Source of the DNA: Acidobacteriaceae bacterium
GTDB taxonomy: Bacteria; Acidobacteriota; Terriglobia; Terriglobales; Acidobacteriaceae
Direction: 5' to 3'
DNA: 64,000 bases
Assembly: GCA_030041515.1 (NCBI GenBank)
Contig: JASHNS010000086.1
Location: 1-64,000 of the forward strand
A program made the position numbers and the translations under genes. How positions within the stretch are numbered: the stretch's first letter is position 1; every line of letters begins with the position of its first letter. The notes under the pieces are model-generated. The model did no database searches. It was not told the origin of the DNA and was given only the letters and a program-made list of their open reading frames with translations. Below, piece after piece: positions 1-7,495 of the stretch.

Positions 1-39
1 GCGGGAACGCTGTTCCAGCCGGTGGTGGTGCTGGTGTGA
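1..39 (+). CDS. C-terminal end of a gene entering from the left (partial)
   Basis: Twelve codons in frame 1 (ending in a hydrophobic VVVLV) run to a TGA at 37-39. This may be the last residues of a protein whose body lies outside the window. It is too short to identify, and the reading frame is assumed, not proven. It is followed by short GGGATA/GGGGAT tandem repeats and no further plus-strand gene until 1471. Confidence 0.3.
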   Translation, partial: AGTLFQPVVVLV

Positions 40-86
40 GGGATAGGGGATAGGGGATGGGGATCGGTGATCAGAGATCAGTAACC
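40..86 (+). repeat. short G-rich tandem repeats
   Basis: Units of GGGATA and GGGGAT follow one another, then GATCAGAGATCAGTAACCAG-type near repeats. It looks like slipped-strand intergenic repeat sequence, with no coding potential and no known family. Confidence 0.4.
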
Positions 87-102
87 AGTGAACGGACCCC
101 CC

Positions 103-125
103 TGTCGTCCAAAAACGGGACGACA
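103..125. repeat. REP-like palindrome, copy 1
   Basis: TGTCGTCC, a 7-nt A-rich loop (AAAAACG) and GGACGACA form a perfect 8-bp stem. A second copy with the same left arm, nearly the same loop and one arm change lies at 613-635, so the two bracket the small secreted-protein gene. A repetitive extragenic palindrome family is the simplest reading; a terminator is less likely because no T tract follows. Confidence 0.55.
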
Positions 126-201
126 AGGGTGGGGCACCCCAGCATTCGCAGAGGTACGAGTAACTCATCGTTATGAGTTACTCGTTGCTGGTTCTTCGTG
201 G

Positions 202-522
202 TTAGTGGCGGACGGCGGCGTTGTGCTTGTCGCGGTAGATGGCGCGCGACGTGCGGTTCTGGCGCCGGTTGAGGGTGGCGCGGTCGGCGCGGGTGAGATG
301 GCCGTTGTCGGCGCGGCGCATGCTGCGCTCCTGGCGATTGATGGAGGCTTCGCGGCCCTCGAGATGAGCGGTTTCGCGCGGGGTGAGCTGGCCGGAGCGG
401 ACGCCCTGGGCGATGCGCGCCTGCTGGTGGTTCTTACGCTGCTGGATGGTGGGTTGGGTTTGGCACATCGCGACCGTGGTCGAGAGAGCCAGAAAGGCCG
501 TAGCGAAAAGAGAGAGTTTCAT
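202..522 (-). CDS. small secreted basic protein, conserved hypothetical
   Basis: The product has 106 aa: a clear signal peptide (KLSLFATAFLALSTTVAMC, cleavage near residue 22), then a highly charged, Arg/Gln/His-rich helical region with repeated [HR]xxRExxINR-like segments and a C-terminal RxIYRDKHN motif. I recognise similar small secreted proteins from Acidobacteriota and some Proteobacteria, but no function is known to me. The start at 522 was chosen because AGGAGATCGACCC precedes the ATG and the signal peptide begins there; the frame stays open upstream to 705, but that part looks non-coding. It is monocistronic and bracketed by REP-like palindromes. A periplasmic RNA-, DNA- or metal-binding role would be guesswork. 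Confidence 0.7.
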   Translation of the reverse strand: MKLSLFATAFLALSTTVAMCQTQPTIQQRKNHQQARIAQGVRSGQLTPRETAHLEGREASINRQERSMRRADNGHLTRADRATLNRRQNRTSRAIYRDKHNAAVRH

Positions 523-612
523 GGGTCGATCTCCTGGCCGCGGAGGGTGAGGTCCCGCGCGCTTGTATCGTGAAAACCAGGATGCCGAAGAAAGTTGCTG
601 GCTTCCCCTCCT

Positions 613-635
613 TGTCGTCCAAAAGCGGGATGACA
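613..635. repeat. REP-like palindrome, copy 2
   Basis: TGTCGTCC, loop AAAAGCG and GGATGACA form a stem with a G-T wobble. It is the same element as at 103-125, and the flanking sequence (tccttGTCGTCC) is also similar. It lies upstream of the small secreted-protein gene. Confidence 0.5.
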
Positions 636-709
636 ACCCACTCGCGCACGCCAACTGCAGGCGTGTTGGAGACCCCGGACAAGGGCGGGTACCCCTTTTA
701 TGCACCCGT

Positions 710-1357
710 TTATTTGCGCAGGAGGGGCCTGAGAACGGGAATGAAGTTGTGGGCGAGAATTTCGGCGCCTTCAGCGGTGGGATGGGTGCCGTCGGATTGA
801 ATGGCGTTCGGCACCTCGTAGACGTTTTGGTAGATGTTGGGAATGACCGGAACGTGATAGCGAGTGGCGATCAGAGAAAAAGTTGCGTTGAACTGGCGGA
901 TGTAATCGGGGCCGTAGTTGGGGGGGAGAGTAATGCCGAGCAAAAGGACTTTGCTGCCCGCCTGTAACAGAGTGGAGACGATGGTGCCGAGGTTGCGGCG
1001 GGTGTCCGTGATGGGGATGCCGCGGAGTCCGTCGTTGCCGCCGAATTCCACCAGGACGACGGCGGGATGGAGGCGGAGAATGTCGGGAAGACGGTCGACG
1101 CCGTCTTTGGTGGTGTTGCCGCTGATGCCGGAGTTGACGACGCGGTAGTGGTAGCCGTGGGCGTCGAGGTCGGATTGCAGGTCGTCCGGGTAGGACTTGC
1201 CGGGAGCGACGCCGTAGCCTGCGGTGATGCTGTCGCCGAAGCAATCGATGACGGGGCGTGGGGGGTGGGCGCGACGCGGGGCAGCGTAGGCTGATGGGAG
1301 GAGAAGGGCGGCGGCGAGGGGGAACCAGTGGCGGCTGCGGCGCGTAGGCAGGATCAT
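710..1357 (-). CDS. tesA: periplasmic GDSL/SGNH esterase, TesA-like (acyl-CoA thioesterase I / arylesterase)
   Basis: The product has 215 aa with a signal peptide (about residues 1-25) followed by a full SGNH fold. Block I FGDSIT gives nucleophile Ser43, the Gly oxyanion residue is in NSGISGNT, block III is GGND (Asn108), and block V DGTHP gives Asp189 and His192. The family hydrolyses acyl-CoAs, lysophospholipids and short esters in the periplasm. Length matches TesA (about 208 aa). It is divergent from an ABC ATPase and FtsX-like permease pair, the same arrangement as tesA/ybbA-ybbP of E. coli, which supports the assignment. No strong ribosome binding site is visible before the ATG at 1357. 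Confidence 0.88.
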   Translation of the reverse strand: MILPTRRSRHWFPLAAALLLPSAYAAPRRAHPPRPVIDCFGDSITAGYGVAPGKSYPDDLQSDLDAHGYHYRVVNSGISGNTTKDGVDRLPDILRLHPAVVLVEFGGNDGLRGIPITDTRRNLGTIVSTLLQAGSKVLLLGITLPPNYGPDYIRQFNATFSLIATRYHVPVIPNIYQNVYEVPNAIQSDGTHPTAEGAEILAHNFIPVLRPLLRK

Positions 1358-1370
1358 GGCTTGAAATGCA

Positions 1371-1427
1371 AGTCCTTCGACTGCGTTCGATCGCTGTAGC
1401 GAACGAACTTCGCTCAGGATGACACTT
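1371..1427. repeat. REP-like element between tesA and ybbA
   Basis: The sequence runs from AGTCCTTCGACTGCG through a GTTCGATCGCTGTAGCGAAC stem to TTCGCTCAGGATGACA. Its ends (TCCTTCGA and CGCTCAGGATGACA) resemble a dispersed element I associate with acidobacterial intergenic regions. It fills the tesA/ybbA divergent gap. A genome-wide copy count is needed to prove it is a repeat. Confidence 0.4.
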
Positions 1428-1470
1428 TTACATTAGACGAGGGATGGAAGGGATGGAATCGGGAGATTCG

Positions 1471-2169
1471 ATGATTGAGGTGCGGGGACTGAAGAAGTCG
1501 ATCCGGAACGGCGCGCGGACGGTAGAGATCCTGCGCGGGATCGATCTGACGATTCCGAAGGGGCAGTTTGCGGCGATCATGGGCGCGAGCGGGAGCGGCA
1601 AGAGCACGCTGCTGGGACTGCTGGCCGGGCTGGACTCGCCGTCAGAAGGTGAAGTGATCCTGGATGGAGTCTCGATCGGCAGCCTCGAGGAAGACAAGCT
1701 GGCTGAAGTGCGAGGCCGACGGATTGGGTTCGTGTTCCAGTCGTATCAACTGATTCCGACGCTGACGGCACTGGAAAATGTGATGCTGCCGCATGAGCTG
1801 AACGCACCGGGGAATGCGCGGGGCCGTGCGGAGGCGCTGCTGGAGACAGTGGGGCTGGGGGACCGGCTGCATCACTATCCGGTGCAGCTTTCGGGCGGGG
1901 AACAGCAGCGCGTGGCGCTGGCGCGGGCGTTTGTGCTGGAGCCGCCCATTGTGCTGGCGGACGAGCCGACGGGAAATCTGGACTCGAAAAATGGGCAACA
2001 CGTGCTGGAGTTGTTGATGGAGCGGCAGCGCGAGTCGGGGACGACGCTGGTGATGGTGACGCACGATGCGCAGATTGCGGAGCGGGCGGACCGGAAGATC
2101 CATCTGCGAGATGGAACGATCGTGGCCGATGAACTGCAAACTGCGGTGAGAACGGAGACGCTGCGATGA
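1471..2169 (+). CDS. ybbA: ABC transporter ATP-binding protein, YbbA/LolD/MacB type
   Basis: The product has 232 aa and is a complete ABC ATPase: Walker A GASGSGKS (39-45), Q-loop Gln90, signature LSGGEQQR (from about 140), Walker B VLADEP (161-166) and H-loop His198. It belongs to the LolD/MacB/YbbA subgroup, which powers extracytoplasmic lipid or lipoprotein work rather than uptake. GGGAG lies six bases before the ATG at 1471; an in-frame ATG at 1444 would add nine residues but has worse spacing. The stop overlaps the next start by four bases (ATGA), so translation is coupled to the permease. Confidence 0.9.
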   Translation: MIEVRGLKKSIRNGARTVEILRGIDLTIPKGQFAAIMGASGSGKSTLLGLLAGLDSPSEGEVILDGVSIGSLEEDKLAEVRGRRIGFVFQSYQLIPTLTALENVMLPHELNAPGNARGRAEALLETVGLGDRLHHYPVQLSGGEQQRVALARAFVLEPPIVLADEPTGNLDSKNGQHVLELLMERQRESGTTLVMVTHDAQIAERADRKIHLRDGTIVADELQTAVRTETLR

Positions 2170-4745
2170 AACCTGCATTGCCCTGGGGCACGGCGGGGCG
2201 CATCGCGTGGAGGGAATTGCGCGCGGGGAAGGCGAAGTTTCTGTTCGTCCTGTTGTCGGTGGCGGTGGGCGTGGCGGCGCTCACCGGCGTGCGCGGGTTC
2301 AGCGATTCGTTTTCGCGAGCGCTGCTGACGCAGGCGCGGAGCATCCTGGCAGCGGATGTTTCGGCGCGGATGTTCCGGCAGGCGACGCCGCAGGAGACGC
2401 AGGAACTGCGGGCGCTCGAGCCCAGAGGGGTGCGCGAGACGGTTGTGACGGAAACGCTGTCGATGGCGATGGTGAAGGGCGATCCGATCCCGTTGCTGGT
2501 GTCGCTGAAGGCGGTGAATCCTGAGAAATATCCATTTTATGGAACTGTCGTTTTGTCGGCGCGGGCGGGAAGCGGAGCGCGGAGCGAACACCCGAGCCTC
2601 GAGCAGGCGCTGACGAACGAGACTGCGGTGGTGGACGACAACCTGCTGGTGCGGCTGCGCGCGAAAGTGGGCGATGAACTGAAGATCGGAGACGAGTGGT
2701 TTCGAATCGCAGCGGTGATTGAGAAAGAGCCGGATCGGCTGACGGCGGGGGTGGGGCTGGGCCCGCGGGTGATGATCACTCGGCAGGCGCTGGCGCAGGC
2801 GGGACTGCTGGCGCCGGGCAGCCGGGCGACGGAGCGCTATCTGTTTGCGGTGGAGAACAAGCAGAGCGTGGATGCGGTGAAGAGCCAGGTTGAGAAAGAT
2901 TTGCCGGAGGCGCAGGTGACGGACTTTCGGGAGGCGAGCCCGCAACTGACGCAGGGGCTGGACCACGCGACGGGATTGCTGAGCCTGATTTGTCTGGTGG
3001 CGATGGTGCTGGGCGCGATCGGGGTGGCGATGGCGATGCGCGCGCACCTGCAGCAGCGGATCGAGGTTCTGGCGATCATGAAGTCGGTGGGGGCGCGGTC
3101 GGCGGATATTCTGCGGATTTATCTGCTGCAGACGGTGCTGCTGGGCGTGGCGGGAGCGCTGATCGGGATTGGGCTGGGGCTGGGCGTGGAATACGCGCTG
3201 CCGGTGGTGCTGGGGAAGCTGCTGCCGTTACAGCCGGCGATTCGATTGCCGCTGGATCCGGTGCTGGCGGCGCTGGGGACGGGCGTGCTGACGACAGTGC
3301 TGTTCTGTTTGCCGCCGCTGCTGGATGTGCGGCGGGTGCGGCCTGTACTGGTGCTGAGGAGGACGGTGGAGAGCGGGAACGGCGGCGGCTGGGGCACGTG
3401 GCTGCGCGAACACAGGCTGCAGATGGTATCGATCGTCGTGATTCTGGCGGGGCTGGCGGGAATTGCGGCGGGACTGGCGGATTCGGTGGTGGTGGGCAAG
3501 TGGTTCGCGATCTGCCTGGCAGGAGTGCTCACAGTGCTGCTTGGGCTTTCGGCGGCGACGCTGCGCGGGTTGCGGGCGTTTTTGTCGCGGACACGGTTAC
3601 ATTTACACTCGACGCTGCGGCACGGGCTGGCGAATTTGTATCGCCCGGGGAACCAGTCGGCGGCGGTGCTGGCGGCGCTGGGGGCGGGGGTGATGCTGAT
3701 CCTGAGCGTGTTCCTGATGCAGCAATCGATTGTGGAGTCGCTGCGCGAGGATGTGAAGCCGGAGACACCGAACGTGTTCCTGATCGACATGAGCACGGAC
3801 GAGCTGCCGGGGATTCGGGGGCTGCTGGCGAAGCAGAAGGGGGTGATCGCCGGACTGGAGGCGATTCCGGTGGTCGCGGGGCGGGTGGAGTCGATTAACG
3901 GGACGCCGGTGGATCAGCTGAAGGTGAAGAATTATCCGAAGCACCTGCTGCAATCGGCGGATTTATCGTGGTCGGGAACGGTTCCGGCAGGAACGAAAGT
4001 AGCGGAAGGGAAGTGGTGGGCGAGCGGCAGCCAGAAGAGCGGTCTGGCTGTGGTGGACCGCGTGGCGGCGCGGCTGCACCTGAAGATCGGGACGCCGGTG
4101 ATTTTTGTTGTGGGCCAGAAGACGATTGCGGTGAAGGTGGCGGCGATCTACAAGGTGACGGGCGAGCATGCGTTTGCACGCAGCGAGTTCGTGATGCCGG
4201 AAGCGGAACTGAAGGGTCAGCCGGTGGTGTGGTACGGCGACGTACACGCGCGGCCGGGGGCGATTCCGGACATCGAGCGCGCGCTGTTCGCGGCGTATCC
4301 CACAGTGACGGTGATCAACATCGCGGATATTGTGGAGACGATCCAGGGGGTCGTGGATCAGATCACGCTGGTGATCCGGTTTCTTGCGGCGTTTTCGATC
4401 CTGTCGGGGCTGATCATTCTGGCGTCGAGCGTGGCGGGCACGCGCTTCCGGCGGATTCGCGAGGTGGTGGTGCTGAAGACGCTGGGGGCGACGCGGCGGC
4501 GCATCGCGACGGTGTTCAGCGTGGAGTTTACCGTGCTGGGACTGCTGGCGGGAGCCGTGGGCGTGATTTTTGCGAACCTGCTGACGCGGATTCTGCTGCA
4601 CCGGATGGATGTGACGTTCCATCGGGATCTGCCGGGATCACTGGGCGCAGTGGCGGCGACGGCCGTGCTGGCCGTGGCGACGGGATGGATTGCGTGCTGG
4701 CGCATTTTGGGGCAGAAGCCACTGGAAGTGCTGCGCGAGGAATAA
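2166..4745 (+). CDS. ybbP: FtsX-like ABC transporter permease, YbbP type
   Basis: The product has 859 aa. It has one N-terminal membrane helix (about 20-45), a periplasmic domain (about 45-255), three helices (about 265-395), a second membrane block (about 415-520), another large periplasmic domain (about 520-720) and a last set of three helices ending in a short KPLEVLREE tail. The duplicated FtsX-MacB arrangement with about ten helices is that of YbbP (about 800 aa in E. coli). It forms the membrane half of the YbbA pump and is translationally coupled to it. With tesA opposite, a role in handling lipids or hydrophobic compounds at the envelope is plausible, but the substrate is unknown. Confidence 0.87.
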   Translation: MKPALPWGTAGRIAWRELRAGKAKFLFVLLSVAVGVAALTGVRGFSDSFSRALLTQARSILAADVSARMFRQATPQETQELRALEPRGVRETVVTETLSMAMVKGDPIPLLVSLKAVNPEKYPFYGTVVLSARAGSGARSEHPSLEQALTNETAVVDDNLLVRLRAKVGDELKIGDEWFRIAAVIEKEPDRLTAGVGLGPRVMITRQALAQAGLLAPGSRATERYLFAVENKQSVDAVKSQVEKDLPEAQVTDFREASPQLTQGLDHATGLLSLICLVAMVLGAIGVAMAMRAHLQQRIEVLAIMKSVGARSADILRIYLLQTVLLGVAGALIGIGLGLGVEYALPVVLGKLLPLQPAIRLPLDPVLAALGTGVLTTVLFCLPPLLDVRRVRPVLVLRRTVESGNGGGWGTWLREHRLQMVSIVVILAGLAGIAAGLADSVVVGKWFAICLAGVLTVLLGLSAATLRGLRAFLSRTRLHLHSTLRHGLANLYRPGNQSAAVLAALGAGVMLILSVFLMQQSIVESLREDVKPETPNVFLIDMSTDELPGIRGLLAKQKGVIAGLEAIPVVAGRVESINGTPVDQLKVKNYPKHLLQSADLSWSGTVPAGTKVAEGKWWASGSQKSGLAVVDRVAARLHLKIGTPVIFVVGQKTIAVKVAAIYKVTGEHAFARSEFVMPEAELKGQPVVWYGDVHARPGAIPDIERALFAAYPTVTVINIADIVETIQGVVDQITLVIRFLAAFSILSGLIILASSVAGTRFRRIREVVVLKTLGATRRRIATVFSVEFTVLGLLAGAVGVIFANLLTRILLHRMDVTFHRDLPGSLGAVAATAVLAVATGWIACWRILGQKPLEVLREE

Positions 4746-4753
4746 AGAGCTGT

Positions 4754-5200
4754 CTAACGCGGCTGAACAGCGACGAGGACCAGGGCCGCGAGAAAGACCG
4801 CCTGTATGAGCCCACGCAGGAGCAGGCCGGGAGCGGGACGGCCCAGGATCGTGAGGCGTTCGCGCGCGGCGCGCATATTCGCGGGAAAGAGCGCCAGCAG
4901 AAGAACCGCGAGGCAGAGGGCAGCGAGTCGCGCTGTCGCAGGCACAAGCAGCCCGATGGCTCCGGCAATTTCAAGGATTCCTGTGATGGTGACCAGGAGG
5001 CCGGCGTGCGGAAAGGCGGAAGGAACCATGCGTATCAAATCGGGCCTTCCCTTGCCCCAGTGAGCGGATGCCGTGAGCAGGAACATGAGACAGAGAGCGA
5101 TGCGGAGAGGCAGGGACACGTTGTCGAGAGCCGTTACACCGAGAAAACCGGCCGCGCGGAGAACCGCAAAGGAGATCAGAAGGACGAAGAGGGGAATCAT
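4754..5200 (-). CDS. DoxX-like four-helix membrane protein
   Basis: The product has 148 aa with four hydrophobic segments (about 2-22, 28-48, 67-90 and 95-115, plus a C-terminal hydrophobic end), the pattern of the DoxX/DoxX-like family. The segment ILEIAGAIGLL(V)P is the usual family core. The ATG at 5200 is preceded by GGGTGAC. It converges on ybbP with only eight bases between the stops. DoxX relatives are linked to redox and thiol stress, but no substrate can be read from the sequence. Confidence 0.75.
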   Translation of the reverse strand: MIPLFVLLISFAVLRAAGFLGVTALDNVSLPLRIALCLMFLLTASAHWGKGRPDLIRMVPSAFPHAGLLVTITGILEIAGAIGLLVPATARLAALCLAVLLLALFPANMRAARERLTILGRPAPGLLLRGLIQAVFLAALVLVAVQPR

Positions 5201-5311
5201 GTCACCCGCATATTAGTTGACGGGGTGCTTTTGGTGAAGGCCGGCGTGGATTGGATCGCAGCGAGCCGCACGGCGGTGATGCGGAAATTCGCAGGCACGC
5301 CACGATTGAGG

Positions 5312-7492
5312 TTACGGAGCGTCCGAGACGCAGCGGAAGCCGACGGTTCCGGAGCGGTCGTAGCTGGGCGCCATGAGCAGCAGCTTGCCGTGCGTATCGT
5401 TGGCATAGGCCTGGGGGAAATACCAGATGGAACCCTGCGGCTGGTAGTAGCTGCCGCCACGGAGAATGGCCGCGCGGGTGTGGTGGTCGACGAATTCGTC
5501 GGTCCATTGCCAGATGTTTCCCACCAGATCCATCACGCCGTAGGGGCTCGCGCCGGAGGGGTGAGCGCTGACGTCGTCGGGAGCGCGGAGGGATCGTCCC
5601 TGATCGGGGATGGGCACGGCGGCGGGGTTCCACTGATTGCCCCACGGGTAAAGACGGCCGTCGGTGCCCTGAGCAGCCAGCTGCCACTCCCATTCGTGAG
5701 GAAGTCGCTTGCCAGCCCACATCGCGTAAGCGCGAGCATCCTCGATGGAGACCCAAGTGACGGGCTTGTTGGCCCATCCGGCGGGCCAGGAGCCGTTCTT
5801 CCAGTCTTTGAGGAAATTTGCTGCGTCGCGCGGCGCGTAGTGGGTCGCGTCGAGAAATTTTTTGAAGCCGGCGTTCGTGACCGGGTACTTATCGATATAG
5901 AACGATTTGACGTTCATGCGGTGCTCGTGGAAGCGGCGGGGCGAGTCTTCCCAGGGATATTGCACGTCAACGCCAACGTCGTCGCCACCCTCAATCTCAA
6001 TGCCGCGGACGCGGAAGAGGTAGCTGCCGCCGGGGATGAGCACCATGCCGGGCGGCGTTGTTTTGGCGGGCGCGGTGGGGGCGATGGCGACGATGTGCTG
6101 GGGCAGGAACTGCCACTGGTGGGAGTAACTCGCGAGCGGCGTTGCGGTGAGCTTCGCCATGGTCGTCATCAGGTGCTGGAGGGCGGGCGTGAGGGATGGC
6201 GCGGCGAGAACGAGGCCGTAGCCGTGCGCTTCCATGGCGAAGGAGAGGACAGCCTGGGCGCCGTCGGTCTCGGGCGTCAATTCCCTGCCGTGATAAAGGT
6301 CGTAATAGTGGATGCCGGGGGCGGCGGGAACGGTGAGTTGCGGACCCTCGATATCGTAGGCGTTGCGATTGACGATGGTCCAGACGGTCTGACGGCCGAG
6401 CGGCCAGCGGCTGGCAAAGACGCCGTAGCGGTGCGTGGGGTAGTAGGGCTCCCAGCCGGCGCTGACGAGGAACGGCGCGATGGCGCGCTCCATAGTGGCG
6501 ACGCGGCGCGTAGCTTCGGCATCGCGGGGCGTGATCCCGTTCCAGATGCCCCAGATATTTTCCCAGCTCTCCCAGCCTTCGCCGTTGAAGAACGCGAACT
6601 GGAGGTCGCCGGTTTTGTCGCGGTTCCAGCGATCGGAGATGTTCACCTGATGGCGCGTTTCGAGCCAGCGAAAACGGTCGACGGTGGGTGCGAACTGGAA
6701 GTCGTACTGGCCCCAGGTGAGAACGTTCCAGGCGAGCGCTTCGTCGGAGGGACTGTCTTCCGGCTCAAAGGCGAGGGGGTGACCGATTTTTTCCGCGGCG
6801 AGCGAAAAGGCGAGCGGGACGCCATCCTGGGTGTCGCCGTTGACGCCATCGGCGTCGATGGACTTCATGAGCGCGGCGATGGCCTGAGGCCACGGCTGGC
6901 CAGGATCGCGGGTGCCCTGATCCCACATCATCATGGGAAAGAGGACGCGCACGCCGCGGCGATGGAAGTCCTCGACCATCCGGCGGACGCCGGCGATGCC
7001 GCCAGGCATGGAGCGCACCATGTCGAGCTGGTTGCGGTCGTCGATGCCCATGTTGGGGTAGGTGGACCAGATGAGGACCGCATCGATGCCGCCATAGCGC
7101 TTGTCGAGATCATCGAGATAGCGGTCGACGGTGTAGCGGCCGGCCACGGGGTCGTAGAAGTAGCGATCCTGGACCATCATCTGGGGCTGCATGAAGCTGG
7201 ACTGGGCCCAGGCGAGCGCAGGCAGCGAGTAGCGACCGGGATTGAAGCCGACGCGGATGAGCCTTTCTCTGCGCCAGGCGGTGACGGCTTTGAGCCATTC
7301 CCGGTGCTCGCCGCCGGTGCAGGGATAGCCGCCGCTGTCACCAGGCGCCGCGAGCGTGACGCAGTCCGGCGGCGGGATCTGCTGATCGCGCGGGACGTAA
7401 CGATCGTCCTGGCTGGATGCGGCGCTGACCAGCAGGAGGATGAAGACGGTCCACGAAGCGGCGGCTGCGATGCGCGTGGGCTTCCGGCGCAT
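5312..7492 (-). CDS. secreted fusion: TIM-barrel glycosidase-like domain plus FGE/SUMF1-like domain
   Basis: The product has 726 aa with a signal peptide (about 1-28). Residues about 60-430 look like a (beta/alpha)8 glycosidase-related domain, with strand ends such as AVLIWSTYPN, RVLFPMMMWDQG and DGVNGD and a FFNGEGWESWENIWG segment, followed by a beta-rich part. Residues 480-726 are a formylglycine-generating-enzyme/sulfatase-modifying-factor domain (PGMVLIPGGSY, YPVTNAGFKKF, RLPHEWEWQLAA, GNIWQWTDE, GFRC). The cysteine pair that binds copper in true FGEs (the CxxxxC after GGSY) is absent; only the structural Cys in GFRC remains, so sulfatase activation is unlikely. It starts 3 bp after the GH9 cellulase stop, so they share an mRNA. 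A carbohydrate-binding or hydrolytic helper for cellulose breakdown is the best inference. Confidence 0.7.
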   Translation of the reverse strand: MRRKPTRIAAAASWTVFILLLVSAASSQDDRYVPRDQQIPPPDCVTLAAPGDSGGYPCTGGEHREWLKAVTAWRRERLIRVGFNPGRYSLPALAWAQSSFMQPQMMVQDRYFYDPVAGRYTVDRYLDDLDKRYGGIDAVLIWSTYPNMGIDDRNQLDMVRSMPGGIAGVRRMVEDFHRRGVRVLFPMMMWDQGTRDPGQPWPQAIAALMKSIDADGVNGDTQDGVPLAFSLAAEKIGHPLAFEPEDSPSDEALAWNVLTWGQYDFQFAPTVDRFRWLETRHQVNISDRWNRDKTGDLQFAFFNGEGWESWENIWGIWNGITPRDAEATRRVATMERAIAPFLVSAGWEPYYPTHRYGVFASRWPLGRQTVWTIVNRNAYDIEGPQLTVPAAPGIHYYDLYHGRELTPETDGAQAVLSFAMEAHGYGLVLAAPSLTPALQHLMTTMAKLTATPLASYSHQWQFLPQHIVAIAPTAPAKTTPPGMVLIPGGSYLFRVRGIEIEGGDDVGVDVQYPWEDSPRRFHEHRMNVKSFYIDKYPVTNAGFKKFLDATHYAPRDAANFLKDWKNGSWPAGWANKPVTWVSIEDARAYAMWAGKRLPHEWEWQLAAQGTDGRLYPWGNQWNPAAVPIPDQGRSLRAPDDVSAHPSGASPYGVMDLVGNIWQWTDEFVDHHTRAAILRGGSYYQPQGSIWYFPQAYANDTHGKLLLMAPSYDRSGTVGFRCVSDAP

Positions 7493-7495
7493 CGG

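Noticed and set aside
5312-6055. annotation as a true sulfatase-modifying enzyme
   Set aside because: The FGE copper-binding cysteine pair is missing and no sulfatase gene is near.
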